Shown here in pieces: positions 29,999 to 37,410 of a DNA stretch of 64,000 bases. Numbering within the stretch: position 1 is the first letter of the stretch; every line of letters begins with the position of its first letter. Origin of the DNA: Streptomyces sp. CB01580 (GTDB lineage Bacteria; Actinomycetota; Actinomycetes; Streptomycetales; Streptomycetaceae); NCBI RefSeq assembly GCF_001905795.1, contig NZ_LIXJ01000023.1:1-64000 (forward strand). The letters run 5' to 3'. A model generated the notes under the pieces. That model searched no databases. It had not been told where the DNA came from and was given only the letters and a program-made list of their open reading frames with translations. A program made the position numbers and the translations under genes.

Positions 29999-30176
29999 CG
30001 GGACCGGGGCCCGGGTGCGCACCGCACGGACACCCGGCCCCGGCCGTTCCCCGATCGGCGCCCCTGCGGCGTTTTCCTTTGTCGAATCCCCCGACCGCGT
30101 GCGACGTTGGAAACGGTCATACATGACTATTTCTGACGCACGTTCTGACAGGCGCCGGATGAAGGGGAAGTCCATC

Positions 30177-30974
30177 GTGGAGACCGCCAGAGCCGTCCCG
30201 GCGTCCACCGTCGTCAATCTGCGGGACCTGGGCGGGATCGCCGTGGGGCCCGGCCGGTTCGTCCGGCCCGGTGCCGTGCTGCGCTCCGGCGGGCTGGGTG
30301 AACTCGACGTCGAACGCGACACGGCGGTCACCGCGTTCGGCATCCGCACCGTGGTCGACCTGCGGACCGCCGACGAGCGCGCGGCGGCCCCCGACCGGCT
30401 GCCGCCCGGCGCGCGGCTGTTCGTCGCCGACGTGCTCGGCGACAACCCCGGTCTCGCGCCCGCCCGTCTGCGCGCCCTGCTCGCCGACCCGGCGGCGGCC
30501 GACCGGCTGCTGGGGGACGGGAAGGCGGAGGAGGTGTTCGCCGGGTCCTACCGGCGGATGGTGCTCTCGCCCTGCGCGTCCGCCGCCTACCGGGCCTTCG
30601 TGGAGACGGCGGCAGACGACCGTGCCCGCCCGGTGCTGTTCCACTGCACGACGGGCAAGGACCGCACCGGCTGGGCCGCCGTGCTGCTCCTCATGCTGCT
30701 CGGCGCGTCGCGCGAGGCGGCGCGGGCCGAGTTCCTCGCGGTCAACCGCGTCGCGTGGGGCACCTGCGCGCCCTATGTGCGGGGCTTCCTCGACGCCGGG
30801 GGCGACCCGGAGATCGCTTCCGCGGTCGTCGAGGTCCGTCCCCGCTATCTCGACGTGGCGCTCGACGCCATGGACGAGCGCTGGGGCGGACTCGACGGCT
30901 ATGTGCGCGACGGCCTCAGGATTCCGCAGGCCGCGGTGGAGCGGCTGCGGGACGGGCTGGTCGTCCCCGCCTGA
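30177..30974 (+). CDS. Tyrosine/phosphoinositide phosphatase, PtpB-like
   Basis: 265 residues from GTG 30177, which has GGGGAAG ending 6 bases upstream; in-frame ATGs at 30123 and 30160 are alternatives. NLRDLGGI near the start and HCTTGKDRTGWAAV (signature HCxxGKDRTG, nucleophile Cys) identify the DSP-like family of M. tuberculosis MptpB. Members remove phosphate from tyrosine and sometimes serine or phosphoinositides. There is no signal peptide. It stands alone, so no partner kinase is suggested. Confidence 0.92.
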   Translation: METARAVPASTVVNLRDLGGIAVGPGRFVRPGAVLRSGGLGELDVERDTAVTAFGIRTVVDLRTADERAAAPDRLPPGARLFVADVLGDNPGLAPARLRALLADPAAADRLLGDGKAEEVFAGSYRRMVLSPCASAAYRAFVETAADDRARPVLFHCTTGKDRTGWAAVLLLMLLGASREAARAEFLAVNRVAWGTCAPYVRGFLDAGGDPEIASAVVEVRPRYLDVALDAMDERWGGLDGYVRDGLRIPQAAVERLRDGLVVPA

Positions 30975-31015
30975 ACGGGCCGCGGGTACCCGGCGGCGAG
31001 GGTCGCGCACATGGA

Positions 31016-31043
31016 TTGACTCCATACCCCCGGGGGGTATCCT
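31016..31043 (+). promoter_or_regulatory. CsoR-type copper-responsive promoter/operator
   Basis: TTGACT (31016-31021) and TATCCT (31038-31043) are spaced 16 bp as a -35/-10 pair. The spacer and -10 contain ATACCCCCGGGGGGTAT (31024-31040), a near-perfect palindrome of a C/G run flanked by TA, the form of operators bound by CsoR copper sensors in Streptomyces and mycobacteria. Repression through promoter overlap is the expected mode. Confidence 0.62.
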
Positions 31044-31099
31044 GTTCCTGTGATCGGGAAGGGCCGCCCTCCCGACGGGACCCGATGGAGGACACCGTC

Positions 31100-31300
31100 A
31101 TGAACGAGGGCGGGCCGGGTCCCGAGGTCTCCTTCACGGCGACCGCACCCACCGCGGGCACGTACCGGCTCTTCCTCGACTTCCGGCACGAGGGCGAGGT
31201 CCGCACCGCGGCGTTCACGGTCCGGGCGACGGCCTCGCCGCAGGAGACGCGGGACGGCCGGGGCGGCGGCACCGGTGCGGGCGAAGGGCACGCGCACTGA
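31100..31300 (+). pseudogene. Truncated C-terminal remnant of a copper-regulated protein
   Basis: A 66-codon frame with GGAGG 8 bases before its ATG, directly downstream of the CsoR-type promoter. The product (FTATAPTAGTYRLFLDFRHE, then VRTAAFTVRA and a His-rich end GEGHAH) looks like the terminal beta-sandwich portion of a larger secreted or membrane metal-homeostasis protein, with no signal peptide and no complete domain. An internal deletion that kept the promoter and translation start but removed the middle is the simplest reading. It could still be expressed as a small His-tailed peptide. The parent family is not one I can name with confidence. Confidence 0.5.
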
Positions 31301-31413
31301 ACCCGGGCGTCGGCGCCACGACCGGCCGCACCGCACCCGAGGGGGCGAAGGCGCGCCGGTGCCGTGGGTATCGTGAGAGGTGCCGGACCGCATCGCCTCC
31401 GGAAGGGGTCGCC

Positions 31414-31818
31414 TTGACCGAACGCAAGCCCCCGGGCGTGAGCTTCGAGTCCTGGGTCGACAAGCAGATCCGCGAATCCGAACAGCGCGACGACATCTCG
31501 CGGTTGCCGGGATTCGGGAGGCCGATCGACGGCCTCGCGGCTCCCTACGACGAGGACTGGTGGATCAAGCGGAAGCTGCGGCGGGAGGGGGTGTCGGTGC
31601 TTCCGCCCGCGCTGGCGCTGCGCAAGGAGGCGGAGGACGTACGGGAAGCCGTCTCCCGGGCGCGGACGGAGGCGGAGGTGCGGCGCCTGCTGACCGGGGT
31701 CGACGAGAAGATCCGGGCGGCCGTCCGCAGGCCGCCGCCGGGGCCCCTGCTCAACCTCGAACCGTTCGACATCGAGGCCATGGTCGAGGAGTGGCGCGCG
31801 GCGCACCGCCCTTCCTGA
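31414..31818 (+). CDS. DUF1992 (DnaJ-homologue conserved region) protein
   Basis: 134 residues, TTG start at 31414 behind GGAAGGGG. The segment SWVDKQIRESEQRDDI, LPGFGRPIDGL and DEDWWIKRKLRREGV is the DUF1992 domain found in bacterial YhdN-like proteins and in eukaryotic DNAJC28. No J-domain is present. Function is unknown; family members are small, soluble and conserved. It is not obviously in an operon. Confidence 0.85.
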   Translation: MTERKPPGVSFESWVDKQIRESEQRDDISRLPGFGRPIDGLAAPYDEDWWIKRKLRREGVSVLPPALALRKEAEDVREAVSRARTEAEVRRLLTGVDEKIRAAVRRPPPGPLLNLEPFDIEAMVEEWRAAHRPS

Positions 31819-31904
31819 TCCCGTCGTCCGTGCGCCGGACGGACCCCGGCGACGGCGGAGGGGCGGGTGAGGGTGGGTGCGAACCAGTATGTAATGATCT
31901 GCAG

Positions 31905-32390
31905 ATGAATTCAGGTATTACGCGTCAGGATGGCGGAACCCGGGAGGGTGTGCGCGTCAGGCGCGCGACCGCGCGGGACGCTCGGCGGCTCACCCGAATA
32001 GTGAGGGCCTCCCGCGCCTACGAGGGGCCCTACGCCGCCATGGTTGCCGGATACCGGGTCGGGGCCGACTACATCGAGAACCACCGCGTCTTCGCGGCCG
32101 TCGACGCCGACGACCGGGTCCTCGGCTTCTACGCACTGATCCTCGACCCGCCGGAGCTCGACCTCCTGTTCGTCGCCGACGAGGCCCAGGGTCTCGGCAT
32201 CGGGCGGCTGCTCATCGGACATCTGCGCGACGAGGCGCGGCGCACGGGCCTGACCGGCGTCCATGTCGTCTCGCACCCGCCGGCCGAGGGCTTCTACCGG
32301 AGCATGGGCGCCCGGCGGACCGGCACGCGCGCGGCGGCCCCGCCCGCCGTGATGTGGGACCGGCCCGAACTGCTGCTGCCGGTCGCCTGA
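31905..32390 (+). CDS. GNAT-family N-acetyltransferase
   Basis: 161 residues from ATG 31905; a GTG near 31949 is an alternative start. Core GNAT features: VRRATARDARRLTRIV strand-helix, ELDLLFVADEAQGLGIGRLL (motif A, acetyl-CoA pyrophosphate loop QGLGIG), and HPPAEGFYRSMGARRTG (motif B). It transfers an acyl group from CoA to an unknown amine. The upstream sequence around 31890 is locally AT-rich and may be its promoter. Confidence 0.88.
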   Translation: MNSGITRQDGGTREGVRVRRATARDARRLTRIVRASRAYEGPYAAMVAGYRVGADYIENHRVFAAVDADDRVLGFYALILDPPELDLLFVADEAQGLGIGRLLIGHLRDEARRTGLTGVHVVSHPPAEGFYRSMGARRTGTRAAAPPAVMWDRPELLLPVA

Positions 32391-32557
32391 TCCTTCGGGG
32401 AGGGTGCCCTCCGCGGACACGGCGCGCGGTGTCGGCCGCCACCGATGCGGAAGGGCCCGGCCGGAGACACGCGCCCTCCGACCGGGCCCCGGTCGCGTAT
32501 CCGCCCCGCACGTGCCACGCACCGCGTACGTGGCACGAGGGGGAGGCGTCGCGGACG

Positions 32558-32947
32558 TTACGAGGGGAAGCCTCCGTACGGGCGCGTGATGAGCTCCATC
32601 GCGTGACCGGAGGGATCGAGGAAGTAGACGCCCCGGCCGCCGTCGTTGTGGTTGATCTCGCCCGGACGCTCCCGGTGCGGATCGGCGTAGTACGTGAGCC
32701 CGAGCTCCTTGATGCGGGCGTACGCCGTGTCGAACTCCGCCTCCGAGACGAGGAAGGCGTAGTGCTGCATGGCGATCGATTCCTCGGGGACGGTCGCGAA
32801 GTCCAGGGTGACCCCGTTCGCGGTGGCGAGCGGGATGAACGGACCCCATTCCTCGCCGACTTCGAGGCCCAGTATGTCCGCCAGGAACTCGGCGGACTCG
32901 CGCTTGTCCCGGGCGTGGACGATGGTGTGATTCAACTCGACAGACAC
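32558..32947 (-). CDS. VOC-family (glyoxalase/dioxygenase fold) protein
   Basis: 129 residues, GTG start at 32945-32947 with GGAGG 8 bases upstream. It is a single VOC module pair: ELNHTIVHARDKRESAEFLA at the start, MQHYAFLVSEAEFD in the middle and YFLDPSGHAMELITRPYG at the end. His7, the mid His and the final Glu are placed as metal ligands. Substrate unknown. It is convergent with the GNAT gene. Confidence 0.87.
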   Translation of the reverse strand: MSVELNHTIVHARDKRESAEFLADILGLEVGEEWGPFIPLATANGVTLDFATVPEESIAMQHYAFLVSEAEFDTAYARIKELGLTYYADPHRERPGEINHNDGGRGVYFLDPSGHAMELITRPYGGFPS

Positions 32948-33092
32948 TGTGGAATGCCTCCAACGGGCATCTCACGGGCACCTCCACGCCTCACCCGGCC
33001 GGTGACCGACGCGCGATGCCGTGTACGAAAGCCTAGGCGGGACCGGTCCGGCCGTCGAGGCTCCGCCGGGATCTTGGCGGAAAGACCTAACG

Positions 33093-33142
33093 ACCTCGCC
33101 CACGATGGACACCGCGACGCCGCTGACCATCGTGGGCGAGGT
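33093..33142. repeat. Long perfect inverted repeat upstream of DUF6328 gene
   Basis: A perfect 16-bp inverted repeat (ACCTCGCCCACGATGG at 33093-33108 and its complement at 33127-33142) separated by 18 bp, in the divergent spacer between the VOC gene and the DUF6328 gene. There is no T-run and no upstream gene reading into it, so a paired operator is more likely than a terminator. Confidence 0.7.
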
Positions 33143-33146
33143 TGTA

Positions 33147-33160
33147 AAGTGGACCCACTT
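33147..33160. promoter_or_regulatory. Palindromic operator candidate AAGTGGACCCACTT
   Basis: A 14-bp palindrome (6-2-6) starting 5 bp after the long inverted repeat and about 30 bp before the DUF6328 start codon, overlapping where a promoter would be expected. Its shape suits a dimeric regulator, but I cannot name one. Confidence 0.45.
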
Positions 33161-33188
33161 ACTCCACGCATCCGGACGGTGTCCCACG

Positions 33189-33704
33189 GTGACCTCGCCT
33201 CCACCTCCCGCCGGCGCGGGCCCCGGCACGGGGCGCCACGAGACGCCCGACGAGCGGGCGGACCGGCAATGGGCCGAGCTGCTCCAGGAGCTGCGGGTCG
33301 CCCAGACCGGTGTCCAGATCCTGTTCGGTCTGCTGCTCGCCGTCGTCTTCCAGCCGCGTTTCGCGGAGCTGTCGGCCGCCGACCGCACCATCTACGTGGT
33401 CACGGTGATGCTGGGATCCGCCACCGCGGCCGCCCTGATCGGGCCCGTCTCGTACCACCGCATGCTCACGGGACGACGGCTCAAGCCGCAGACGGTCACC
33501 CTGGCGGCCCGGCTGACCGTGCTCGGACTCGTCCTGCTGTTCTGCACGATGTGCTCCGCGCTGCTGCTCGTCCTGAGGGTGGCCCTGCACGACGGCGCGG
33601 CCGCGCTGTGGCTGGTCGGTGCGATGGCGTTGTGGTTCCTGATCTGCTGGCTCGTCGTACCGGCCCGGCTGCTCGCCCGCTCCGCGTCCGAGCAGGAGGG
33701 CTGA
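33189..33704 (+). CDS. DUF6328 family membrane protein
   Basis: 171 residues from GTG 33189, the start that best fits the family's short charged N-terminus; there is no good binding site. ELLQELRVAQTGVQILFGLL begins helix 1, and four transmembrane helices follow (about residues 45-62, 75-98, 118-140, 145-162). This is the pattern of DUF6328, common in actinobacteria and without a known function. The elaborate inverted repeats upstream suggest specific regulation. Confidence 0.75.
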   Translation: MTSPPPPAGAGPGTGRHETPDERADRQWAELLQELRVAQTGVQILFGLLLAVVFQPRFAELSAADRTIYVVTVMLGSATAAALIGPVSYHRMLTGRRLKPQTVTLAARLTVLGLVLLFCTMCSALLLVLRVALHDGAAALWLVGAMALWFLICWLVVPARLLARSASEQEG

Positions 33705-33728
33705 CCGCCGTACGGGGTGCCCCGGTCG

Positions 33729-34544
33729 TCACGCGGCGGGGCCCCGGGCGTCGGTGACCGTGAAGAGGCCGCCGTCCGGGTCCAGCAGGATCGCCTCGCC
33801 GCCCTGCCCCGGCGGGAGCCGCTCGACCAGGCTCCCGCCGTGCCGCCGCGCCGCCTCGACCGCCGCGCCCACGTCGGCGACGGGGAAATGGACCTGCCAG
33901 TGTGGGCGGACCAGCGGATCGGGGGCGGCCTCCACCGCGCCCGAGCTGATCCGGGCCAGTCGGCGCCCGGCGCAGTCGACGACGACCTCGTCCTTCTCGT
34001 ACGACACTTCGCAGCACCCGGGTCGCCCGCTGGCCCAGTCGAGCACCTCGCCGTAGAAGATCGCCGCGTCGAAGGCGTTCCTGGTGTGCAGGCTCAGCCA
34101 GGCGTGCGAATGGCCGTCCGGGGCGGGCGGCGAGGTCGCGGGCTCCGTGCGCTCCCAGATGCCGAACACCGCGCCGTCGCGGTCCGCCGCCAGCGCGCCG
34201 CGCCCCTTTCCGAAGGCGAGTGGCCCCACCGCGACCGTGCCGCTGCGCTCACGGATGCGCGCCGCCGCCGCGTCGGCGTCGGGAACGGCGAAATAGGGGG
34301 TCCAGGCCACTGCCACGCGATAGGCGGTCGCCACCGCGCCGATGCCGGCGACCGGCACGTCCCCCCGGCGCGCGACGGAGAACTCCTGCCCCAGCCGGCC
34401 CGGCCGGAAGGACCAGTCCAGCACGGCGGAGTAGAAGCGTTGCGCCGATTCCAGGTCGCGGGTCATGAGATTGACCCAGCAGGGCGCTGCGGACCCGGTC
34501 AGCGGCGCCGGCATCGACACCGCCCCGGGACGGCTTGCGGTCAT
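33729..34544 (-). CDS. Two-domain VOC-family protein
   Basis: 271 residues from ATG 34542-34544. Two tandem glyoxalase-fold halves are visible: PCWVNLMTRDLESAQRFYSA to about 130, then HAWLSLHTRNAFDAAIFYGE through VHFPVADVGAAVEAARRHGG. Proteins of this form (similar to the 27-kDa antigen CFP30B of mycobacteria) lack an obvious full metal triad and their role is unknown; hydroxylase or antibiotic-binding functions have been suggested for relatives. Confidence 0.85.
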   Translation of the reverse strand: MTASRPGAVSMPAPLTGSAAPCWVNLMTRDLESAQRFYSAVLDWSFRPGRLGQEFSVARRGDVPVAGIGAVATAYRVAVAWTPYFAVPDADAAAARIRERSGTVAVGPLAFGKGRGALAADRDGAVFGIWERTEPATSPPAPDGHSHAWLSLHTRNAFDAAIFYGEVLDWASGRPGCCEVSYEKDEVVVDCAGRRLARISSGAVEAAPDPLVRPHWQVHFPVADVGAAVEAARRHGGSLVERLPPGQGGEAILLDPDGGLFTVTDARGPAA

Positions 34545-34705
34545 GGTCCCACTGCCTTCATCGGTCGTTCGGGCGGCGCGTGCGCGCCGGCCCTCGGGGG
34601 CCACCCCAGCCTCTCCGCGGCCGATCGCTCCCGCAACACGCGACGGCCGCGCGCACCGCGTCCCGCACGGCGCCCGGCGGGTCGTCGGGCGGGGTGGGGC
34701 GTGTG

Positions 34706-35038
34706 TCAGTCGCGTCGTTCGTCGGTCTCGTGCCGGATGGTCTCGCTCCCGTGGTCCCCGAGCTCGTAGGGGGACAGCCCCCTGCCGTCGGGCGGGAAGC
34801 TGTCGTCGCCATGGACATCGCGCTGCTCGATGTGGGCGCGGTGGTCGGGCCGCGGCGGCTGCTCCTCGGGCCGGGGCGGTGGAAGCTCCTGGACCCGGCG
34901 CCTCCTGCCCAGCCAGACCGCGCCGATCAGCACACCCACCAGGGCGATGCCGATGATGCCCATCACCGACCCGGTGGCGCCCCGCCCGTCGGCGAGGAGG
35001 AGGGCCAGTGAGCCGATGTCTCCGTTCGATACGTCCAT
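34706..35038 (-). CDS. DUF6479-like small membrane protein
   Basis: 110 residues with one transmembrane helix (about 22-44, GSVMGIIGIALVGVLIGAVWL) followed by RRRRVQELPPPRPEEQPPRP and a polar tail ending SPYELGDHGSETIRHE. This arrangement (helix, basic stop-transfer, PEEQP, PYELGNxG) is what I recall of the Streptomyces DUF6479 family. Function unknown. It is divergent from the gene at 35288. Confidence 0.68.
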   Translation of the reverse strand: MDVSNGDIGSLALLLADGRGATGSVMGIIGIALVGVLIGAVWLGRRRRVQELPPPRPEEQPPRPDHRAHIEQRDVHGDDSFPPDGRGLSPYELGDHGSETIRHETDERRD

Positions 35039-35084
35039 GCCTCCCCGATACCCCGAGGAACAGGGACCAGTCGGTCATGGCGAT

Positions 35085-35130
35085 GAATTCATGTTTTAAG
35101 TGGATATGAACCTTAAAAGAGTTTCGTTTC
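35085..35130. promoter_or_regulatory. AT-rich divergent promoter region with TTTTAAG/CTTAAAA repeat
   Basis: A locally AT-rich stretch between the divergent genes at 34706-35038 and 35288-35704. TTTTAAG and CTTAAAA are arranged as a 7-bp inverted repeat around 11 bases. In 70% GC DNA such a block usually marks promoter or operator sequence. Confidence 0.4.
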
Positions 35131-35287
35131 CGAGGTGACGGCCGGCGCGGGGCCGCTCCGTCCGGTGTCCGCGCCCGGCGGCCCGCTCGTGTCGCCGTCG
35201 TCCGGCCGCGGGGTGAGCCTGGAGAGGACCCCAGTCCGCGGGCCCCGGTGCGGGGCCCGCGCAGCACGCGGAGCGGAGGAAACCACG

Positions 35288-35704
35288 GTGAACACCATCG
35301 AGGAGCGGGCCGACGAGGGCCTGCACGGCCGGGACGTCTCGGTCGTCATCAGTGGCTGCGACACCGGCGACGCGCGGATGGTCTTCGACGCGCTGCGGGC
35401 CGCCTTCACCACCGACCGGGCCTCCGTGGACGTGCCGAGGGAACTCGCGGAGAAGCGCCCCACCGCGTGGACCGCGACCGTCGACGTCACCGAGGAACGG
35501 GTGGTCTCCGGGCCGGCGCCGCTCGGCGCACCCGTCTCGCTCGACGTGCAGGGCGGCTACTGGGCGGTCGAACGGCTCCGGCGGAGCCTGGCGCACGCCT
35601 TCGACGTACGGGTCGTGGGAACCGTCTCCGGGGACCAGGAGGAGGAAGTGCGCCTCCGTCTGGAGAACCGGGGCGGCGGCGCGGCGGGTGGGGGAGCCCG
35701 GTAG
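35288..35704 (+). CDS. Conserved hypothetical protein
   Basis: 138 residues, GTG start at 35288 with GGAGGAAA just upstream. The protein reads SVVISGCDTGDARMVFDALR, RPTAWTATVDVTEE, LQGGYWAVERLRRSL-like VQGGYWAVERL and VVGTVSGDQEEEVRLRL, suggesting an alpha/beta fold with two repeats, and a Gly-rich tail. It looks like an uncharacterised Streptomyces family. It lies 99 bp before the aldehyde oxidoreductase operon but has no evident link to it. Confidence 0.7.
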   Translation: MNTIEERADEGLHGRDVSVVISGCDTGDARMVFDALRAAFTTDRASVDVPRELAEKRPTAWTATVDVTEERVVSGPAPLGAPVSLDVQGGYWAVERLRRSLAHAFDVRVVGTVSGDQEEEVRLRLENRGGGAAGGGAR

Positions 35705-35802
35705 GGCGGCCGGACGGGCCCCGCTACGGAGCAATGAGCCGGGAAGCGCCATTCCATCTGGTACAAAACGGGCAAAAGTCCACCTCTGAAAGGTGCGGGC
35801 GA

Positions 35803-36378
35803 GTGGATCCCTCACACAGGCGGGACGGCGGCGCGGGGCAGCCGGGAACGACGGGCACGACCGTCGACCGGTCCACCCTGACGCTGTACGTCGACGGAAC
35901 GGAGCGGACGCTGACGCTCGATCACCGCACCACGGTCCTGGACGCCCTGCGCGAGCACCTCGGCCTCACCGGCGCGAAGAAGGGCTGCGACCACGGACAG
36001 TGCGGGGCGTGCACCGTCATCGTCGACGGCCGCCGCGCCAACAGTTGCCTGCTGCTCGCCGTGGCGCACGACGGCGCCCGCGTCACCACCGTCGAGGGAC
36101 TCGCGGAAGGCGACCGGCTCCACCCCCTCCAGGAAGCCTTCCTGGAACGGGACGCCCTGCAGTGCGGCTACTGCACACCCGGCCAGATCTGCTCCGCCGT
36201 CGGCATGCTCGGCGAGGCCGCGGACGGCTTCCCGTCCCACGCCACCGCGCGCACCGCGCCCGTGGCCGTCCCGGCCCCGCTGGACGCGGCCGAGATCCGC
36301 GAACGGATGAGCGGCAATCTCTGCCGCTGCGGCGCCTATCCCCGCATCGTCGAGGCGATCGAGGACGTGGCGCCGTGA
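35803..36378 (+). CDS. paoA: Aldehyde oxidoreductase iron-sulfur subunit (PaoA/XdhC-like)
   Basis: 191 residues, GTG start at 35803. Two [2Fe-2S] clusters: the plant-ferredoxin type GCDHGQCGACTV with a later Cys (residues about 60-85), and the CO-dehydrogenase type QCGYCTPGQ plus CRCGAYPRI near the C-terminus. It carries electrons between the FAD and molybdenum subunits. It is the first of three genes; the next starts on the overlapping GTGA. No Tat signal is seen, so the complex is probably cytoplasmic, unlike E. coli PaoABC. The gene symbol is by analogy. Confidence 0.93.
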   Translation: MDPSHRRDGGAGQPGTTGTTVDRSTLTLYVDGTERTLTLDHRTTVLDALREHLGLTGAKKGCDHGQCGACTVIVDGRRANSCLLLAVAHDGARVTTVEGLAEGDRLHPLQEAFLERDALQCGYCTPGQICSAVGMLGEAADGFPSHATARTAPVAVPAPLDAAEIRERMSGNLCRCGAYPRIVEAIEDVAP

Positions 36379-37361
36379 GACCCTTCGCCTACCTCCGCGC
36401 CCGCACCGCCGCCGAGGCGGTCCGCGAGCACGCCGCCCACCCCGGCGCCGGATTCCTCGGCGGCGGAACCAACCTCGTCGACCTGATGAAGCTGGGGGTG
36501 GAGACCCCCCGCCTGCTCATCGACATCAGTCGGCTGCCCCTGACCGAGGTGGCCGACACCGACGACGGCGGCCTGCGCATCGGCGCGACCGTGCGCAACA
36601 GCGATCTGGCCGCCCACCCCGCCGTGCGCGGCCGCTACCCGGCCCTGTCGCAGGCGCTGCTGTCCGGTGCCTCCGGGCAGCTCCGCAACACCGCCACCAC
36701 CGGTGGCAACCTGCTCCAGCGCACCCGCTGCCTGTACTTCCAGGACGTCTCCAAGCCGTGCAACAAGCGGGAACCCGGCACCGGCTGCCCCGCCCGCGAG
36801 GGCGCCCACCGCGATCTCGCCGTGCTCGGCCACTCCGAGCACTGCGTCGCCACCCACCCGTCCGACATGGCCGTCGCCCTGGCCGCCCTCGACGCCACCG
36901 TCCTCCTGCACGGGCCGGACGGCGAACGGACCGTACCGGCCACGGACTTCCACCGGCTGCCCGGCGACACCCCGGACCGGGACACCGAGCTCCGGGCCGG
37001 CGAACTCGTCACCCATGTGGTCCTGCCGCCCGTCCCGGACGGCGCGGGCTCCGTCTACCGCAAGGCCCGCGACCGCGCCTCGTTCGCCTTCGCCCTGGCC
37101 TCCGTCGCCGCCGTGCTGAGCGTCCGCGACGGACGGATCGCCCACGCGGCACTGGCCTTCGGGGGCCTCGCCCACCGGCCGTGGCGGGCCCGCACCGCGG
37201 AGCGGGTGCTGCGCGGCGCGCCCGCCACCGAGGAGACCTTCGCCAGGGCCGCGGACGCCGAACTCGCCGGGGCCCGCCCCCTGCGCGACAACGCGTTCAA
37301 GGTGGGCCTCGCCCACAGCCTGGCCGTCGACGCGCTGAGCGAACTCGCCGCCGACGGCTGA
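36375..37361 (+). CDS. paoB: Aldehyde oxidoreductase FAD subunit with extra Fe-S site (PaoB-like)
   Basis: 328 residues. FLGGGTNLVDLMK is the FAD pyrophosphate loop and TTGGNLLQRTRC follows. Between them and HPSDMAVAL is an insertion with Cys residues (RCLYFQDVSKPC, then PGTGCPA and EHCVA), the [4Fe-4S] binding insertion of PaoB (YagS) type subunits. It passes electrons to the final acceptor. Its GTG overlaps the paoA-like stop by 4 bp. Presence of the extra cluster favours an aldehyde oxidoreductase over a classical xanthine dehydrogenase. Confidence 0.92.
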   Translation: MRPFAYLRARTAAEAVREHAAHPGAGFLGGGTNLVDLMKLGVETPRLLIDISRLPLTEVADTDDGGLRIGATVRNSDLAAHPAVRGRYPALSQALLSGASGQLRNTATTGGNLLQRTRCLYFQDVSKPCNKREPGTGCPAREGAHRDLAVLGHSEHCVATHPSDMAVALAALDATVLLHGPDGERTVPATDFHRLPGDTPDRDTELRAGELVTHVVLPPVPDGAGSVYRKARDRASFAFALASVAAVLSVRDGRIAHAALAFGGLAHRPWRARTAERVLRGAPATEETFARAADAELAGARPLRDNAFKVGLAHSLAVDALSELAADG

Positions 37362-37410
37362 CCGACCGCGGTCACGCCGACACACCGATCCGCAGACGTG
37401 AGGACCCGTC

